Positions 15,758 through 24,710 of a stretch of 64,000 nucleotides of DNA are shown in pieces. The DNA lies in NCBI RefSeq assembly GCF_034134805.1, contig NZ_CP139419.1, forward strand, positions 682,001-746,000. Direction: 5' to 3'. Numbering within the stretch: the stretch's first letter is position 1; each line of letters begins with the position of its first letter. The DNA is from Streptococcus sp. S5 (GTDB lineage Bacteria; Bacillota; Bacilli; Lactobacillales; Streptococcaceae). Made by a program: the position numbers and the translations under genes. The notes under the pieces are model-generated. The model ran no database searches, was not told where the DNA came from, and saw only the letters and a list, made by a program, of their open reading frames with translations.

Positions 15758-17386
15758 ATGAGTCACGAACAAAATGACCAGCAAGCCCAGATGCTACGCG
15801 GGACTGCCTGGATGACAGCCAGCAACTTTATCAGCCGTTTGCTAGGAGCCGCTTATATTATTCCTTGGTATATTTGGATGGGGAAATATGGGCCACAAGC
15901 CAATGGTCTTTTTACAATGGGCTACAATATCTATGCTTGGTTTCTCTTGATTTCGACAGCCGGAGTACCCGTAGCTGTTGCTAAGCAAGTAGCCAAATAC
16001 AATACCCGGGACCAAGCGGATCATAGCTTTGCTTTGATTCGGGGCTTCTTGAAATTTATGGGAATTCTAGGCCTTGGATTTGCCATTCTCATGTATCTTT
16101 TGTCTCCTGTCTTTGCGAGTCTTTCAGGTGGGGGAAAAGAGTTGATTCCGATCATGCAGAGCCTTTCTTGGGCTGTCTTGATCTTTCCTTCGATGAGTGT
16201 TATTCGCGGATTTTTCCAAGGTTTTAACAACATGAAGCCTTACGCTATAAGCCAGATTGCAGAACAAGTCATTCGGGTCATCTGGATGTTGCTCACGACC
16301 TTCTTCATTATGAAGATTGGCTCAGGTGATTATGTGCAAGCTGTGACGCAGTCGACCTTTGCGGCCTTTATCGGGATGGGAGCGAGCCTTCTGGTGCTCT
16401 TTTATTACCTTGCAAAGACAGGCTTGCTCTCTTCTATTTTTAGAAAGCAAGAGGGAAGTGAAGGGATTGATACTCGGGCTCTCTTGATCGATACGATTCG
16501 TGAGGCCATTCCTTTTATTATCACTGGTTCTGCGATTCAGCTCTTCCAAATTGTTGACCAGATGACCTTTATCAATGTCATGTCTTGGTTCACAGATTAT
16601 AGTCAAAAGCAGCTCTTGGTCATGTTTAGTTATTTCTCTGCTAATCCAAACAAAATCACCATGATCTTGATTGCGGTAGCGACTTCGATTGGGGGAGTCG
16701 GGATTCCTCTTTTGACAGAGAATTATGTGAAGGGGGACCTAAAAGCGGCTGGGAAGCTCGTACAGGATAACTTGACCATGTTGCTAGCTTTCTTACTTCC
16801 AGCCACCTTTGGTGCAGTAGCAGTCGCAAAACCACTTTATACGGTTTTCTATGGGCAACCAGATGGCTTGGCCTTAGGACTCTTCATCGTAGCAATGTTG
16901 CAGACCGTAATTCTCGGCCTTTACACAGTCTTGTCTCCAATGATTCAAGCCCTCTTTCAAAATCGTAAGGCCATTCGCTACTTCCTTTATGGTGTAGTGG
17001 TGAAATTGGTCCTACAAATTCCATTTATTTTGGTTTTTCGTTCTTATGGACCACTTTTGTCAACGACCATTGCCTTAATGGTGCAAATCGTTCTCATGTA
17101 TCGAGAGATCCAAACCATCACTCAGTTTAATCGAACCATCGTCTTCAAGCGGACCTTGCTTGGTTCTATCCTGACTGTGGTGATGCTACTTGGAGTCTTG
17201 ATCGCAGGCTTGATTTTGGGCTGGATTTTCCCACCAAATGGCCGTGTATCGAGCATGATTTATATCATCGTCATTGGCGGATTAGGAGTTGTTATCTATG
17301 GAGCCTTAGGATTATGGCTACGGTATTTTGACCGCTTTATCGGAGGTCAAGCTGCACGTCTCAGACAAAAATTCCGGATTAAATAA
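15758..17386 (+). CDS. murJ: Lipid II flippase MurJ/YtgP (MOP superfamily polysaccharide exporter)
   Basis: 542 residues with about 14 hydrophobic segments, beginning LRGTAWMTASNFISRLLGAAYIIPWY, typical of the MviN/MurJ-YtgP branch of the MOP superfamily. It flips lipid-linked peptidoglycan precursor across the membrane. Start by AGAGGA upstream of ATG 15758 and by the promoter at 15699. Position next to murE agrees with a cell-wall role; a generic polysaccharide flippase is the alternative. Confidence 0.8.
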   Translation: MSHEQNDQQAQMLRGTAWMTASNFISRLLGAAYIIPWYIWMGKYGPQANGLFTMGYNIYAWFLLISTAGVPVAVAKQVAKYNTRDQADHSFALIRGFLKFMGILGLGFAILMYLLSPVFASLSGGGKELIPIMQSLSWAVLIFPSMSVIRGFFQGFNNMKPYAISQIAEQVIRVIWMLLTTFFIMKIGSGDYVQAVTQSTFAAFIGMGASLLVLFYYLAKTGLLSSIFRKQEGSEGIDTRALLIDTIREAIPFIITGSAIQLFQIVDQMTFINVMSWFTDYSQKQLLVMFSYFSANPNKITMILIAVATSIGGVGIPLLTENYVKGDLKAAGKLVQDNLTMLLAFLLPATFGAVAVAKPLYTVFYGQPDGLALGLFIVAMLQTVILGLYTVLSPMIQALFQNRKAIRYFLYGVVVKLVLQIPFILVFRSYGPLLSTTIALMVQIVLMYREIQTITQFNRTIVFKRTLLGSILTVVMLLGVLIAGLILGWIFPPNGRVSSMIYIIVIGGLGVVIYGALGLWLRYFDRFIGGQAARLRQKFRIK

Positions 17387-17439
17387 ATCAAAGGCTGAAC
17401 ATTTATGTCCAGTCTCTGATTGAGGACAAAGTTATCTTA

Positions 17440-17577
17440 AAAACTTTCCTTAAGTGAGTACGGACGTCAGCGAACTTCCTTGAAGTTCCAAGACTAATTA
17501 TTGAGCCTAAGGTCTCAATAATTCCGAGTGCCTGAAACTGAATTGTTTCAGGCACTTTTCTCACAGCGGAAAGTTTC
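17440..17577 (+). repeat. Family A structured repeat, copy 4
   Basis: 138 bp, nearly identical to copy 3: GAACTTC-CTT-GAAGTTC, ATTATTGAG-CCTAAGGT-CTCAATAAT, GTGCCTGAAAC/GTTTCAGGCAC. It is flanked by related hairpins: AGGCTGAACATTTATGTCC.. near 17389 and AGGCTGGACATTTATGCC.. at 17661. The rest of the 407-bp gap between murJ and the next gene is AT-rich and shows only these hairpins and a weak promoter. Confidence 0.9.
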
Positions 17578-17660
17578 AATAGATGATTGAATAATTATAA
17601 CGAATAAATTTTTATAGAATTTATTCGATTTGTAAAGAAGAACTGTTTGTCTATACTCTC

Positions 17661-17688
17661 AGGCTGGACATTTATGCCAAGCCTTTTC
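17661..17688 (+). terminator. Terminator-like hairpin
   Basis: AGGCTGGACAT-TT-ATGCCAAGCCT (9 of 11 pairs) followed by TTTTCTT. Confidence 0.55.
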
Positions 17689-17793
17689 TTATAGTTTGAA
17701 ACTATAGCTAGGTCTTGAAAATGGGAAAACCGCTCTCCTCATAATAGTGATAAAATAGTAAGCAGTTAGATTGAATGTTTATCGGAGGGCAAT

Positions 17794-18891
17794 ATGAGTA
17801 AAAAACGTAATATCAATACTATTTTGGCACAGGCAGGAATCAAGTCGGATAAAGCAACGGGAGCTTTAACGACTCCTTTGCATTTCTCTACGACTTACCA
17901 GCACCCAGAATTTGGTCAGTCTACAGGTTTTGACTATACCCGTACAAAAAATCCAACACGCGCAACAGCTGAGAAGACTTTGGCAGCTATCGAAAGTGCA
18001 GACTATGCTTTGGCGACAAGCTCTGGAATGTCAGCCATTGTGCTTGCTTTTAGCATTTTCCCAGTTGGTTCAAAAGTCTTAGCCGTTCGTGACCTTTATG
18101 GAGGTTCTTTCCGCTGGTTTAACCAACAAGAGCAAGAAGGCCGCTTCTCGTTCACCTATGCCAATACAGAAGAAGAACTGATCCACCATCTAGATAATGA
18201 TCCGGTGGATGTCCTTTATATTGAAACACCAACCAATCCATTGATGTTTGAATTCGATATTGCTCATTTAGCCAAATTGGCCCATGCAAAAGGTGCTAAA
18301 GTCGTGGTGGACAATACTTTCTATAGCCCGATCTATCAACGCCCAATTGAAGAGGGAGCGGATATTGTCCTTCATTCAGCAACCAAGTACCTAGCTGGTC
18401 ACAACGATGTCTTGGCTGGTGTTGTCGTGACAAATGATGCGGACTTGTATGACAAACTCTTTTACAATTTGAACACGACAGGTGCTGTTCTTTCCCCATT
18501 TGACAGCTATCTGCTGATCCGTGGTCTCAAGACGCTCTCTATCCGGATGGAGCGCTCCACTGAGAATGCCCGCAAGGTGGTCGAGTTTTTGAAAACCTCC
18601 CCTCAGGTCAAAGAAGTCCTCTACACTGGAAAAGGTGGAATGGTCTCCTTTAAAATTCAAGATGAGAAAAAAATTCCTAACTTGTTGAATTCCCTTCAAG
18701 TCTTTACCTTTGCAGAAAGTCTTGGCGGAGTTGAAAGCTTGATCACTTATCCTACCACCCAAACTCACGCGGACATTCCTGCAGAAGTTCGTCATTCATA
18801 CGGTTTGACAGATGATCTCCTTCGTTTGTCTATCGGAATCGAAGATGCAGATGACTTGATTGACGATTTGAAACAAGCATTGGAGGCTTAA
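17794..18891 (+). CDS. Cystathionine gamma-synthase/beta-lyase family PLP enzyme
   Basis: 365 residues. The Cys/Met-metabolism fold-type I family is marked by TPLHFSTTY, YTRTKNPTR, SSGMSAI, VVDNTFYSP and the PLP lysine in HSATKYLAGHND (Lys about residue 197). It acts in transsulfuration between cysteine, cystathionine and homocysteine; synthase and lyase members cannot be separated by eye. It is about 15 residues shorter than many family members. The next gene begins 1 bp after its stop, so the two form an operon. CGGAGG precedes the ATG. Confidence 0.82.
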   Translation: MSKKRNINTILAQAGIKSDKATGALTTPLHFSTTYQHPEFGQSTGFDYTRTKNPTRATAEKTLAAIESADYALATSSGMSAIVLAFSIFPVGSKVLAVRDLYGGSFRWFNQQEQEGRFSFTYANTEEELIHHLDNDPVDVLYIETPTNPLMFEFDIAHLAKLAHAKGAKVVVDNTFYSPIYQRPIEEGADIVLHSATKYLAGHNDVLAGVVVTNDADLYDKLFYNLNTTGAVLSPFDSYLLIRGLKTLSIRMERSTENARKVVEFLKTSPQVKEVLYTGKGGMVSFKIQDEKKIPNLLNSLQVFTFAESLGGVESLITYPTTQTHADIPAEVRHSYGLTDDLLRLSIGIEDADDLIDDLKQALEA

Positions 18892-18892
18892 G

Positions 18893-20056
18893 ATGACCAA
18901 ATATGATTTCACGACTTTACCGAATCGCTTGACCCACCATACCTACAAGTGGAAAGAAACAGAGACAGATCCAGAAATCATTCCGGCTTGGATCGCGGAC
19001 ATGGATTTTAATGTCATTCCAGAAGTACGAGAAGCGGTGATCGGTTATGCGGACCAAATGGTCTATGGCTACACCTACGCATCGGATACCCTCTACCAGT
19101 CTATCCTTGATTGGGAAAAAGAAGAGCACGGCTATTCCTTTGACAAGGAAGCTGTCGTCTTTATCGAAGGTGTTGTTCCAGCCATTTCAACAGCTATTCA
19201 AGCCTTTACTAAGGAAGGGGATGCTGTCTTAATCAATACGCCGGTCTATCCTCCATTTGCCAGAAGTGTCAAACTCAATCGTCGAAAATTGATCGAAAAT
19301 TCATTAGTTGAAAAGGATGGTCTTTTCCAAATTGATTTTGATCAGCTCGAAAAAGACATTGTGGAGCAAGAAGTTAAACTCTATGTTTTGTGTAATCCGC
19401 ACAATCCTGGAGGCCGTGTATGGGATCGTGAAGTCTTGGAAAAAATCGGCCACCTCTGTCAAAAACATGGTGTCCTTCTCGTTTCAGATGAGATCCACCA
19501 AGATTTGGCCTTGTTTGGCCACCGTCATACCAGCTTTAACACGGTTGATCCAATCTTTAAAGACTTCAGTTTGATCTTAACCAGTGCAACCAAGACTTTC
19601 AATATTGCAGGAACAAAAAATTCCTATGTGGTCATTGAAAATCCAAAGCTTCGTACGGCTTTTAAACAACGGCAATTGACTAATAATCAACATGAAATCT
19701 CAGGCTTAGGGTATATTGCTACAGAAGCGGCTTATCGTCATGGCAAGCCTTGGTTGACAGAGCTCAAGCAAGTTTTTGAAAAACACATCGACTATGTGGT
19801 AGATGAATTGCATGAAAAGACCAAAATCCGTGTCATGAAACCCCAAGGCACCTATCTTCTTTGGTTGGACTTTTCAGCCTATCCTTATACCGATGATGAG
19901 CTGCATGCTAAAATTCATGACCAAGCCAAATTGATTTTGAACCGTGGAACAGATTTTGGAAAAGAAGGAAACTTGCATGCTCGCCTCAATGTAGCAGCCC
20001 CTTTCACCCTCATTGAAGAAATCACCAAACGCTTGGTGGAAACTTTTCACAAATAA
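18893..20056 (+). CDS. patB: MalY/PatB-type aminotransferase, probable cystathionine beta-lyase (C-S lyase)
   Basis: 387 residues, fold-type I aminotransferase. The N-terminal WIADMDF is the MalY/PatB hallmark; CNPHNPGGRVWDREVL and SATKTFNIAGTKNSY (PLP lysine) are intact. PatB-like enzymes cleave C-S bonds of cystathionine or cysteine, giving homocysteine or H2S. Coupling to the preceding transsulfuration enzyme (1-bp gap) supports a methionine/cysteine role. The gene ends just before the M-box promoter. Confidence 0.82.
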   Translation: MTKYDFTTLPNRLTHHTYKWKETETDPEIIPAWIADMDFNVIPEVREAVIGYADQMVYGYTYASDTLYQSILDWEKEEHGYSFDKEAVVFIEGVVPAISTAIQAFTKEGDAVLINTPVYPPFARSVKLNRRKLIENSLVEKDGLFQIDFDQLEKDIVEQEVKLYVLCNPHNPGGRVWDREVLEKIGHLCQKHGVLLVSDEIHQDLALFGHRHTSFNTVDPIFKDFSLILTSATKTFNIAGTKNSYVVIENPKLRTAFKQRQLTNNQHEISGLGYIATEAAYRHGKPWLTELKQVFEKHIDYVVDELHEKTKIRVMKPQGTYLLWLDFSAYPYTDDELHAKIHDQAKLILNRGTDFGKEGNLHARLNVAAPFTLIEEITKRLVETFHK

Positions 20057-20059
20057 GTG

Positions 20060-20088
20060 TTGACTTTCTGTGAGTGAAGGAGTAAAAT
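20060..20088 (+). promoter_or_regulatory. Promoter of the M-box/mgtA transcript
   Basis: TTGACT (20060-20065), 17-bp spacer, TAAAAT (20083-20088), starting 4 bp after the patB stop. The predicted start (~20095) coincides with the 5' end of the riboswitch. Confidence 0.75.
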
Positions 20089-20097
20089 AAACTCGAA

Positions 20098-20315
20098 ATA
20101 CGGTAGGTGAGGCTACCACAAGGATACGGATGACTACCGCAAAGCAGTGGAGACACTACTCGTTGGTTAACAGTCCTGATCGCAAAGGTCAAGACTAAGC
20201 TCATTTCATTGCCTTGTGGAGCTAAAGCTTGGACGGTCAGTTTTTTGAGAGTTTTGATTGAAAAATAAATGACGAGTTTCATGAGTCCTACCGATCGAGG
20301 GTAGGACTCTTTTTT
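20098..20315 (+). ncRNA. M-box (ykoK) Mg2+ riboswitch with terminator
   Basis: The conserved blocks are recognisable in order: GGTAGGTGAGGCTACC (20102-20117), GGATACGG, GTGGAGACAC, GTTAACAG, AAGGTC and TTGTGGAGCTAAAGCTTGG (20213 on). These are the M-box aptamer signatures known from Bacillus mgtE leaders. The expression platform ends in GAGTCCTACC/GGTAGGACTC (20283-20309) plus six T. In this class Mg2+ binding favours the terminator, so mgtA is expressed when Mg2+ is scarce. The distinct Mn2+ yybP-ykoY motif is not present. Confidence 0.88.
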
Positions 20316-20348
20316 ATGCCTTACCAAGAAAAGAGAAAGGAGAGAGCT

Positions 20349-20438
20349 ATGATACAAATCGACGATCATCCCGAACCGCACCGAACCAGCCAATCGCTGA
20401 TTTGTGTCGTAGGGACTCCAAAAGTGATTGGCTCCTGA
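20349..20438 (+). CDS. Candidate 29-residue leader peptide upstream of mgtA
   Basis: The ORF starts MIQIDDHPEPHRTSQ and ends ..VVGTPKVIGS. AAAGGAGAG lies 7 bp before its ATG, stronger than most sites in the window. It sits after the M-box terminator and 18 bp before mgtA. Its first half is acidic and proline-rich (DDHPEP), reminiscent of the mgtL leader of enteric mgtA, whose acidic/proline codons destabilise ribosomes at low Mg2+. Its second half overlaps an 11-bp hairpin, AGCCAATCGCT (20388) / AGTGATTGGCT (20423). The reading frame and ribosome site are seen; translation and a regulatory role are inferred. Confidence 0.55.
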   Translation: MIQIDDHPEPHRTSQSLICVVGTPKVIGS

Positions 20439-20456
20439 TTGAAAAAGGAGATACCA

Positions 20457-23117
20457 ATGCAAACAAATAAAGAAAGACTCATTGCTGCTCTTCAAGAACC
20501 ACTTGAAAGCACCTTTGCCAACTACAAAACCAGTGCCCTTGGTTTAGTTGACGATCAAGTAGAAGAAAACCGCGATGCCTATGGCGAAAATGTCATCACA
20601 AAAGGTCAAGAAGATTCCATGATCAAAAAGATCTACGAATCCATCATCAATCCTTTTACAGTGATTTTGTTAGTCATTGCGCTGGTTTCCTTCATTACTA
20701 ATGTCTGGCTAGCAAAACCAGGTGAACAGGATCCAACGACCTCCATCATCATTGTGACCTTGGTCCTGATCTCTGGTGGTATCCGCTTCATTCAAGAATT
20801 GCGGAGCGACAAAGCAGCTAGCAACTTATCACGTATGATTGTCAATACAGCGACCGTTCTTCGTGATGGATCAGAACAAGAAATTCCGATCGATGAAATC
20901 GTCGTAGGAGATGTGATCAAACTGAGTGCCGGCGATATGATTCCAGCAGATGTGGTCTTGATCGATTCCCGTGACTTCTTTGTCCAACAATCTGGTCTTA
21001 CAGGGGAAAGTGATGCTGTTGAAAAGATTTGTCTCAGCAAGGCTGAGAGTCAAAATTTAGATAGTCTCTTGGCGAGTGAAAGCTTGGCCTTCATGGGAAC
21101 CAATGTCATCTCCGGACGGGCAACAGCCTTGGTCCTGGTCGTGGGGGATGAAACCATGATGGGAGCTATTGAGCAAACCATCAACACCTATGACGAACCA
21201 ACCTCATTTGAGAGAGAAATGAATACCATCTCTTGGCTCTTGATTCGGCTCATGTTAGTGATGGTGCCCGTTGTCTTTGTGATCAATGGTCTCACAGATG
21301 GTGACTGGTTAGAAGCGGGTGTCTTTGCCCTCAGCGTTGGGGTTGGTTTGACTCCGGAAATGCTGCCGATGATTATTACGGCGAGTCTTGCTAAGGGCTC
21401 CATCATCATGGCCAAGGAAAAAGTCGTTATCAAAAAACTCAATGCCATCCAAGACCTTGGGGCTATTGATATTTTGTGTACTGATAAGACAGGTACCTTG
21501 ACCCAAGATGAAATCGTTTTGGAGTATCCGCTTGATATCCATGGCGAATTGGATCTATCAGTCCTTCGCCGAGCTTACTTGAATTCCTATTTCCAAACCG
21601 GGCTAAAAAATTTGATGGACCGAGCGATTATCAATCGGACCCAGAAAGAAGCCAAGAAACATGAGATTGTTCGCGATCTGGATCAAACCTTCCATAAGAT
21701 TGATGAATTGCCCTTTGATTTTGAACGTCGTCGCATGAGTGTCATTGTCAAAGACGAAGACGGTGTGGTCAGCATGGTGACCAAGGGTGCCTTGGAAGAA
21801 ATGCTTTCTGTATCGACTTATGTTGAGTACAAGGGGGAGATTAAACGCCTGACAGATGAAGTCCGTCAAGAGGTCCTCGCTGAAGTTGCTCAATTAAATG
21901 AACAAGGTCTTCGTGTTTTGGGCGTCAGCTACAAAACCGACTTGGACGAAAATGACATCTTTAGTGTTGAAGATGAACGAGACATGATCCTAACCGGTTA
22001 CCTTGCCTTTCTTGATCCACCAAAACCTTCTGCAGCTCCAGCAATCAAAGCTCTTGCAGAGTATGGGGTAACCACCAAGATCTTAACTGGGGACAATGAA
22101 AAGGTCACCCAAGCTGTCTGTGAAAAAGTAGGACTAGATGTCGAGCGGATTCTTTTGGGAAGCGAAATCGATACGATGACAGACCAAGAGTTAGCAGAAG
22201 TTGTGGAAACAACAACGGTCTTTGCCAAACTATCACCAGATCAAAAAGCGCGGATCATCCTCTGCCTCAAGAATAATGGCCACAAGGTTGGTTACATGGG
22301 AGATGGGATCAACGATGCTCCATCCATGAAGGTCTCAGACGTTGGGATCTCCGTGGATACCGCTGTGGATATCGCCAAGGAAACGGCAGATGTCATCCTT
22401 CTGGATAAGGATTTGATGGTCCTTGAAAAAGGTTTGGTTGAAGGCCGCAAGGTCTATGCCAATATGACCAAGTACATCAAGATGACGGTCTCTTCTAACT
22501 TCGGGAACATCTTCTCTCTGCTCTTCGCCAGCATCTTTTTGCCTTTCCTTCCAATGGCTCCTGTTCATTTGATTGTGCTCAATCTTATCTATGATCTTTC
22601 TTGTATCGCCCTTCCTTTTGACAATGTCGACAAGGAATTCCTCAAGAAACCTCGTATCTGGGAAGCAAACTCTATCATGCGCTTTATGGCCTGGATTGGT
22701 CCAATTTCATCTGTATTTGATATTATTACCTACATGCTTCTTTACTTCCTTGTTGTTCCTATGATTTTAGGTCATGGCTACAACCATGGAGCAACAGATG
22801 CAGCAGCCTTTATCATGGTGTTTCAAACCGGATGGTTTATCGAATCTATGTGGTCTCAAACCATGGTTATTCATATGTTGCGTTCACCAAAACTGCCATT
22901 TATCCAAAGTCGTCCAGCCTTCTCAGTCGTGGTGACGACCTTAGCAGCAGCCTTCTTTGTAACCTCCCTTCCATATAGTCCTTTGGCTTCTATCTTGAAG
23001 TTGAGCCAACTAAATGGATTGTACTTTGTTCTATTGTTTGCGATTATCGTCCTCTATATGCTGAGTGTGACGGTTGTCAAACGTATCTATATTAAGAAAT
23101 ACAAAGAATGGTTGTAA
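20457..23117 (+). CDS. mgtA: Mg2+-importing P-type ATPase (type IIIB, MgtA)
   Basis: 886 residues. N-terminal cation-ATPase domain, E1-E2 actuator with QQSGLTGES, phosphorylation motif DKTGTLTQ, hinge GDGINDAPSMK and about ten membrane segments. The C-terminal segments with QTGWFIESMWSQTMVIHMLR are typical of MgtA/MgtB. It imports Mg2+ across the plasma membrane, which agrees with the M-box in its leader. The ATG at 20457 has AGGAG 6 bp upstream and is preferred to the TTG at 20439. CTCCT at 20432 could pair with that AGGAG and hide it. A hairpin with a long T run near 23131-23178 ends the transcript. Confidence 0.88.
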   Translation: MQTNKERLIAALQEPLESTFANYKTSALGLVDDQVEENRDAYGENVITKGQEDSMIKKIYESIINPFTVILLVIALVSFITNVWLAKPGEQDPTTSIIIVTLVLISGGIRFIQELRSDKAASNLSRMIVNTATVLRDGSEQEIPIDEIVVGDVIKLSAGDMIPADVVLIDSRDFFVQQSGLTGESDAVEKICLSKAESQNLDSLLASESLAFMGTNVISGRATALVLVVGDETMMGAIEQTINTYDEPTSFEREMNTISWLLIRLMLVMVPVVFVINGLTDGDWLEAGVFALSVGVGLTPEMLPMIITASLAKGSIIMAKEKVVIKKLNAIQDLGAIDILCTDKTGTLTQDEIVLEYPLDIHGELDLSVLRRAYLNSYFQTGLKNLMDRAIINRTQKEAKKHEIVRDLDQTFHKIDELPFDFERRRMSVIVKDEDGVVSMVTKGALEEMLSVSTYVEYKGEIKRLTDEVRQEVLAEVAQLNEQGLRVLGVSYKTDLDENDIFSVEDERDMILTGYLAFLDPPKPSAAPAIKALAEYGVTTKILTGDNEKVTQAVCEKVGLDVERILLGSEIDTMTDQELAEVVETTTVFAKLSPDQKARIILCLKNNGHKVGYMGDGINDAPSMKVSDVGISVDTAVDIAKETADVILLDKDLMVLEKGLVEGRKVYANMTKYIKMTVSSNFGNIFSLLFASIFLPFLPMAPVHLIVLNLIYDLSCIALPFDNVDKEFLKKPRIWEANSIMRFMAWIGPISSVFDIITYMLLYFLVVPMILGHGYNHGATDAAAFIMVFQTGWFIESMWSQTMVIHMLRSPKLPFIQSRPAFSVVVTTLAAAFFVTSLPYSPLASILKLSQLNGLYFVLLFAIIVLYMLSVTVVKRIYIKKYKEWL

Positions 23118-23130
23118 TTGATTGATAGAA

Positions 23131-23179
23131 AGAGTGAGTCCGAACTTAAAAAATTAAGTGTAAGGGCTCTCTTTTTTTT
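23131..23179 (+). terminator. Intrinsic terminator of mgtA
   Basis: An imperfect long stem (AGAGTGAG.. / ..GGGCTCTCT, with ACTTAA/TTAAGT inside) followed by eight T. Confidence 0.65.
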
Positions 23180-23187
23180 GTAAAATT

Positions 23188-23303
23188 TGGTATAATAAGA
23201 AGAATGTAAAGTTGGAAATGAAGATTTCCATGTGCTGTGAGTATCAAAGAGGGACTGAAAGAAAGAGTAGAGCTTGACTCCACTTTTATCATAGCTCTTT
23301 TTT
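23188..23303 (+). promoter_or_regulatory. Promoter and attenuator-like leader of upp
   Basis: The extended -10 TGGTATAAT (TATAAT 23191-23196) predicts a ~130-nt leader. It holds hairpin TGGAAAT-GAAG-ATTTCCA (23213-23230) and a terminator-like stem AGAGCT/AGCTCT with six T (23269-23303), 33 bp before upp. GAGTATCAA (23239) could pair with TTGACTC (23274) in the terminator loop. Attenuation of a uracil-salvage gene is plausible; I do not see a convincing PyrR binding loop. Confidence 0.5.
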
Positions 23304-23336
23304 GAATAATAACAGCTTAGAAAGAAGGATCTCAAA

Positions 23337-23966
23337 ATGGGAAAATTAGAAGTTATTACACATCCACTGATTCAACACAAATTGTCTATTCTTCGTCGTA
23401 CAGATACCTCTACGAAGGCCTTTCGTGAATTGGTAGATGAGATTGCTATGTTGATGGGCTACGAAGTGTTGCGTGAATTGCCTCTTGAGGATGTTGAAAT
23501 TGAAACTCCTATTACCAAAACCGTTCAAAAACAAATCGCAGGTAAGAAATTGGCTATTGTCCCAATTCTTCGTGCAGGGATTGGGATGGTTGATGGTCTC
23601 TTGAGTTTGGTACCAGCTGCTAAGGTTGGCCATATCGGGATGTACCGTGATGAAGAAACCTTGAAACCAGTTGAATACTTGGTGAAATTGCCAGAAGATA
23701 TTGATCAACGTCGTATCTTTGTAGTAGACCCGATGCTTGCTACGGGTGGATCCGCTATTCTAGCGATTGATTCCTTGAAAAAACGTGGCGCTAGCCATAT
23801 CAAATTTGTCTGCTTGGTATCAGCGCCAGAAGGGGTGAAAGCTCTTCAAGAAGCTCACCCAGATGTTGATATCTTTACAGCAGCCCTCGATGATCATTTG
23901 AATGAACATGGCTACATTGTTCCTGGTCTTGGAGATGCGGGTGACCGTTTATTCGGTACCAAATAA
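23337..23966 (+). CDS. upp: Uracil phosphoribosyltransferase
   Basis: 209 residues, full length. The PRPP-binding loop is [13 protein letters not shown] (~residue 128), and the uracil-binding C-terminal region is [18 protein letters not shown]. It converts uracil and PRPP to UMP in pyrimidine salvage. Monocistronic with its own leader; clpP follows after a separate CtsR-controlled promoter. AAGAAGGA lies upstream of the ATG. Confidence 0.95.
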   Translation: MGKLEVITHPLIQHKLSILRRTDTSTKAFRELVDEIAMLMGYEVLRELPLEDVEIETPITKTVQKQIAGKKLAIVPILRAGIGMVDGLLSLVPAAKVGHIGMYRDEETLKPVEYLVKLPEDIDQRRIFVVDPMLATGGSAILAIDSLKKRGASHIKFVCLVSAPEGVKALQEAHPDVDIFTAALDDHLNEHGYIVPGLGDAGDRLFGTK

Positions 23967-24002
23967 GAAACCATTCATGATTCGTCCGAAAGGTGCTTAA
24001 TA

Positions 24003-24032
24003 TTTGACCTTTTTTGACCATTGGTTTATAAT
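24003..24032 (+). promoter_or_regulatory. clpP promoter with perfect CtsR operator
   Basis: On the minus strand 24003-24019 reads GGTCAAA-AAA-GGTCAAA, the exact CtsR direct-repeat consensus. It overlaps the -35 TTGACC (24004-24009), which is 17 bp from TATAAT (24027-24032). ClpP expression should therefore be released on heat or protein stress. A perfect palindrome CTCACGA-A-TCGTGAG (24051-24065) lies in the 5' untranslated region. Confidence 0.9.
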
Positions 24033-24094
24033 AGCACATATACTTTGAACCTCACGAATCGTGAGAATGAATGGATACTAAAGGAGAAGAATAG

Positions 24095-24685
24095 ATGATT
24101 CCAGTAGTTATTGAACAAACCAGTCGTGGAGAACGTTCTTACGATATTTATTCCCGTCTGTTGAAAGATCGAATTATCATGGTAACAGGACCCGTTGAGG
24201 ACCAAATGGCTAACTCCATTATCGCTCAATTGCTCTTCTTGGATGCCCAAGATAATACAAAAGATATCTATATGTATATCAATACACCAGGAGGCTCTGT
24301 CTCTGCAGGTCTTGCCATCGTAGATACCATGAACTTTATCAAGTCAGATGTCCAAACCATTGTCATGGGGATGGCAGCTTCTATGGGAACAATTATCGCT
24401 TCAAGCGGTGCGAAGGGCAAACGCTTCATGTTGCCAAACGCCGAGTACATGATTCACCAACCAATGGGTGGTACTGGTGGTGGTACCCAACAAACCGATA
24501 TGGCGATTGCAGCAGAACACTTGCTCAAAACACGGAATAACTTGGAAAAAATCCTTGCGGAAAATTCAGGTCAATCCATTAAAAAAGTGCATGCTGATGC
24601 GGAACGTGATAATTGGATGAGCGCACAAGAAACACTTGAATATGGCTTTATTGATGAAATCATGGCCAATAATAAATTGGGCTAA
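24095..24685 (+). CDS. clpP: ATP-dependent Clp protease proteolytic subunit
   Basis: 196 residues. Catalytic Ser96 in GMAASMG, His121 in MIHQPMGG and an Asp near residue 172 (DNWMS) are in place. It forms the tetradecameric protease chamber fed by ClpC/ClpE/ClpX and controls stress, competence and virulence regulators in streptococci. AAAGGAG precedes the ATG. A family B repeat in inverted orientation follows. Confidence 0.97.
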   Translation: MIPVVIEQTSRGERSYDIYSRLLKDRIIMVTGPVEDQMANSIIAQLLFLDAQDNTKDIYMYINTPGGSVSAGLAIVDTMNFIKSDVQTIVMGMAASMGTIIASSGAKGKRFMLPNAEYMIHQPMGGTGGGTQQTDMAIAAEHLLKTRNNLEKILAENSGQSIKKVHADAERDNWMSAQETLEYGFIDEIMANNKLG

Positions 24686-24710
24686 ACCATCCTGTGGGAA
24701 GGCCCGTCAA

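Noticed and set aside
20098..20315. Manganese (yybP-ykoY) riboswitch before the P-type ATPase
   Set aside because: That motif governs another streptococcal P-type ATPase, but the conserved blocks here (GGTGAGGCT, GGAGCTAAAGC) are those of the M-box, and the protein is of the MgtA type.
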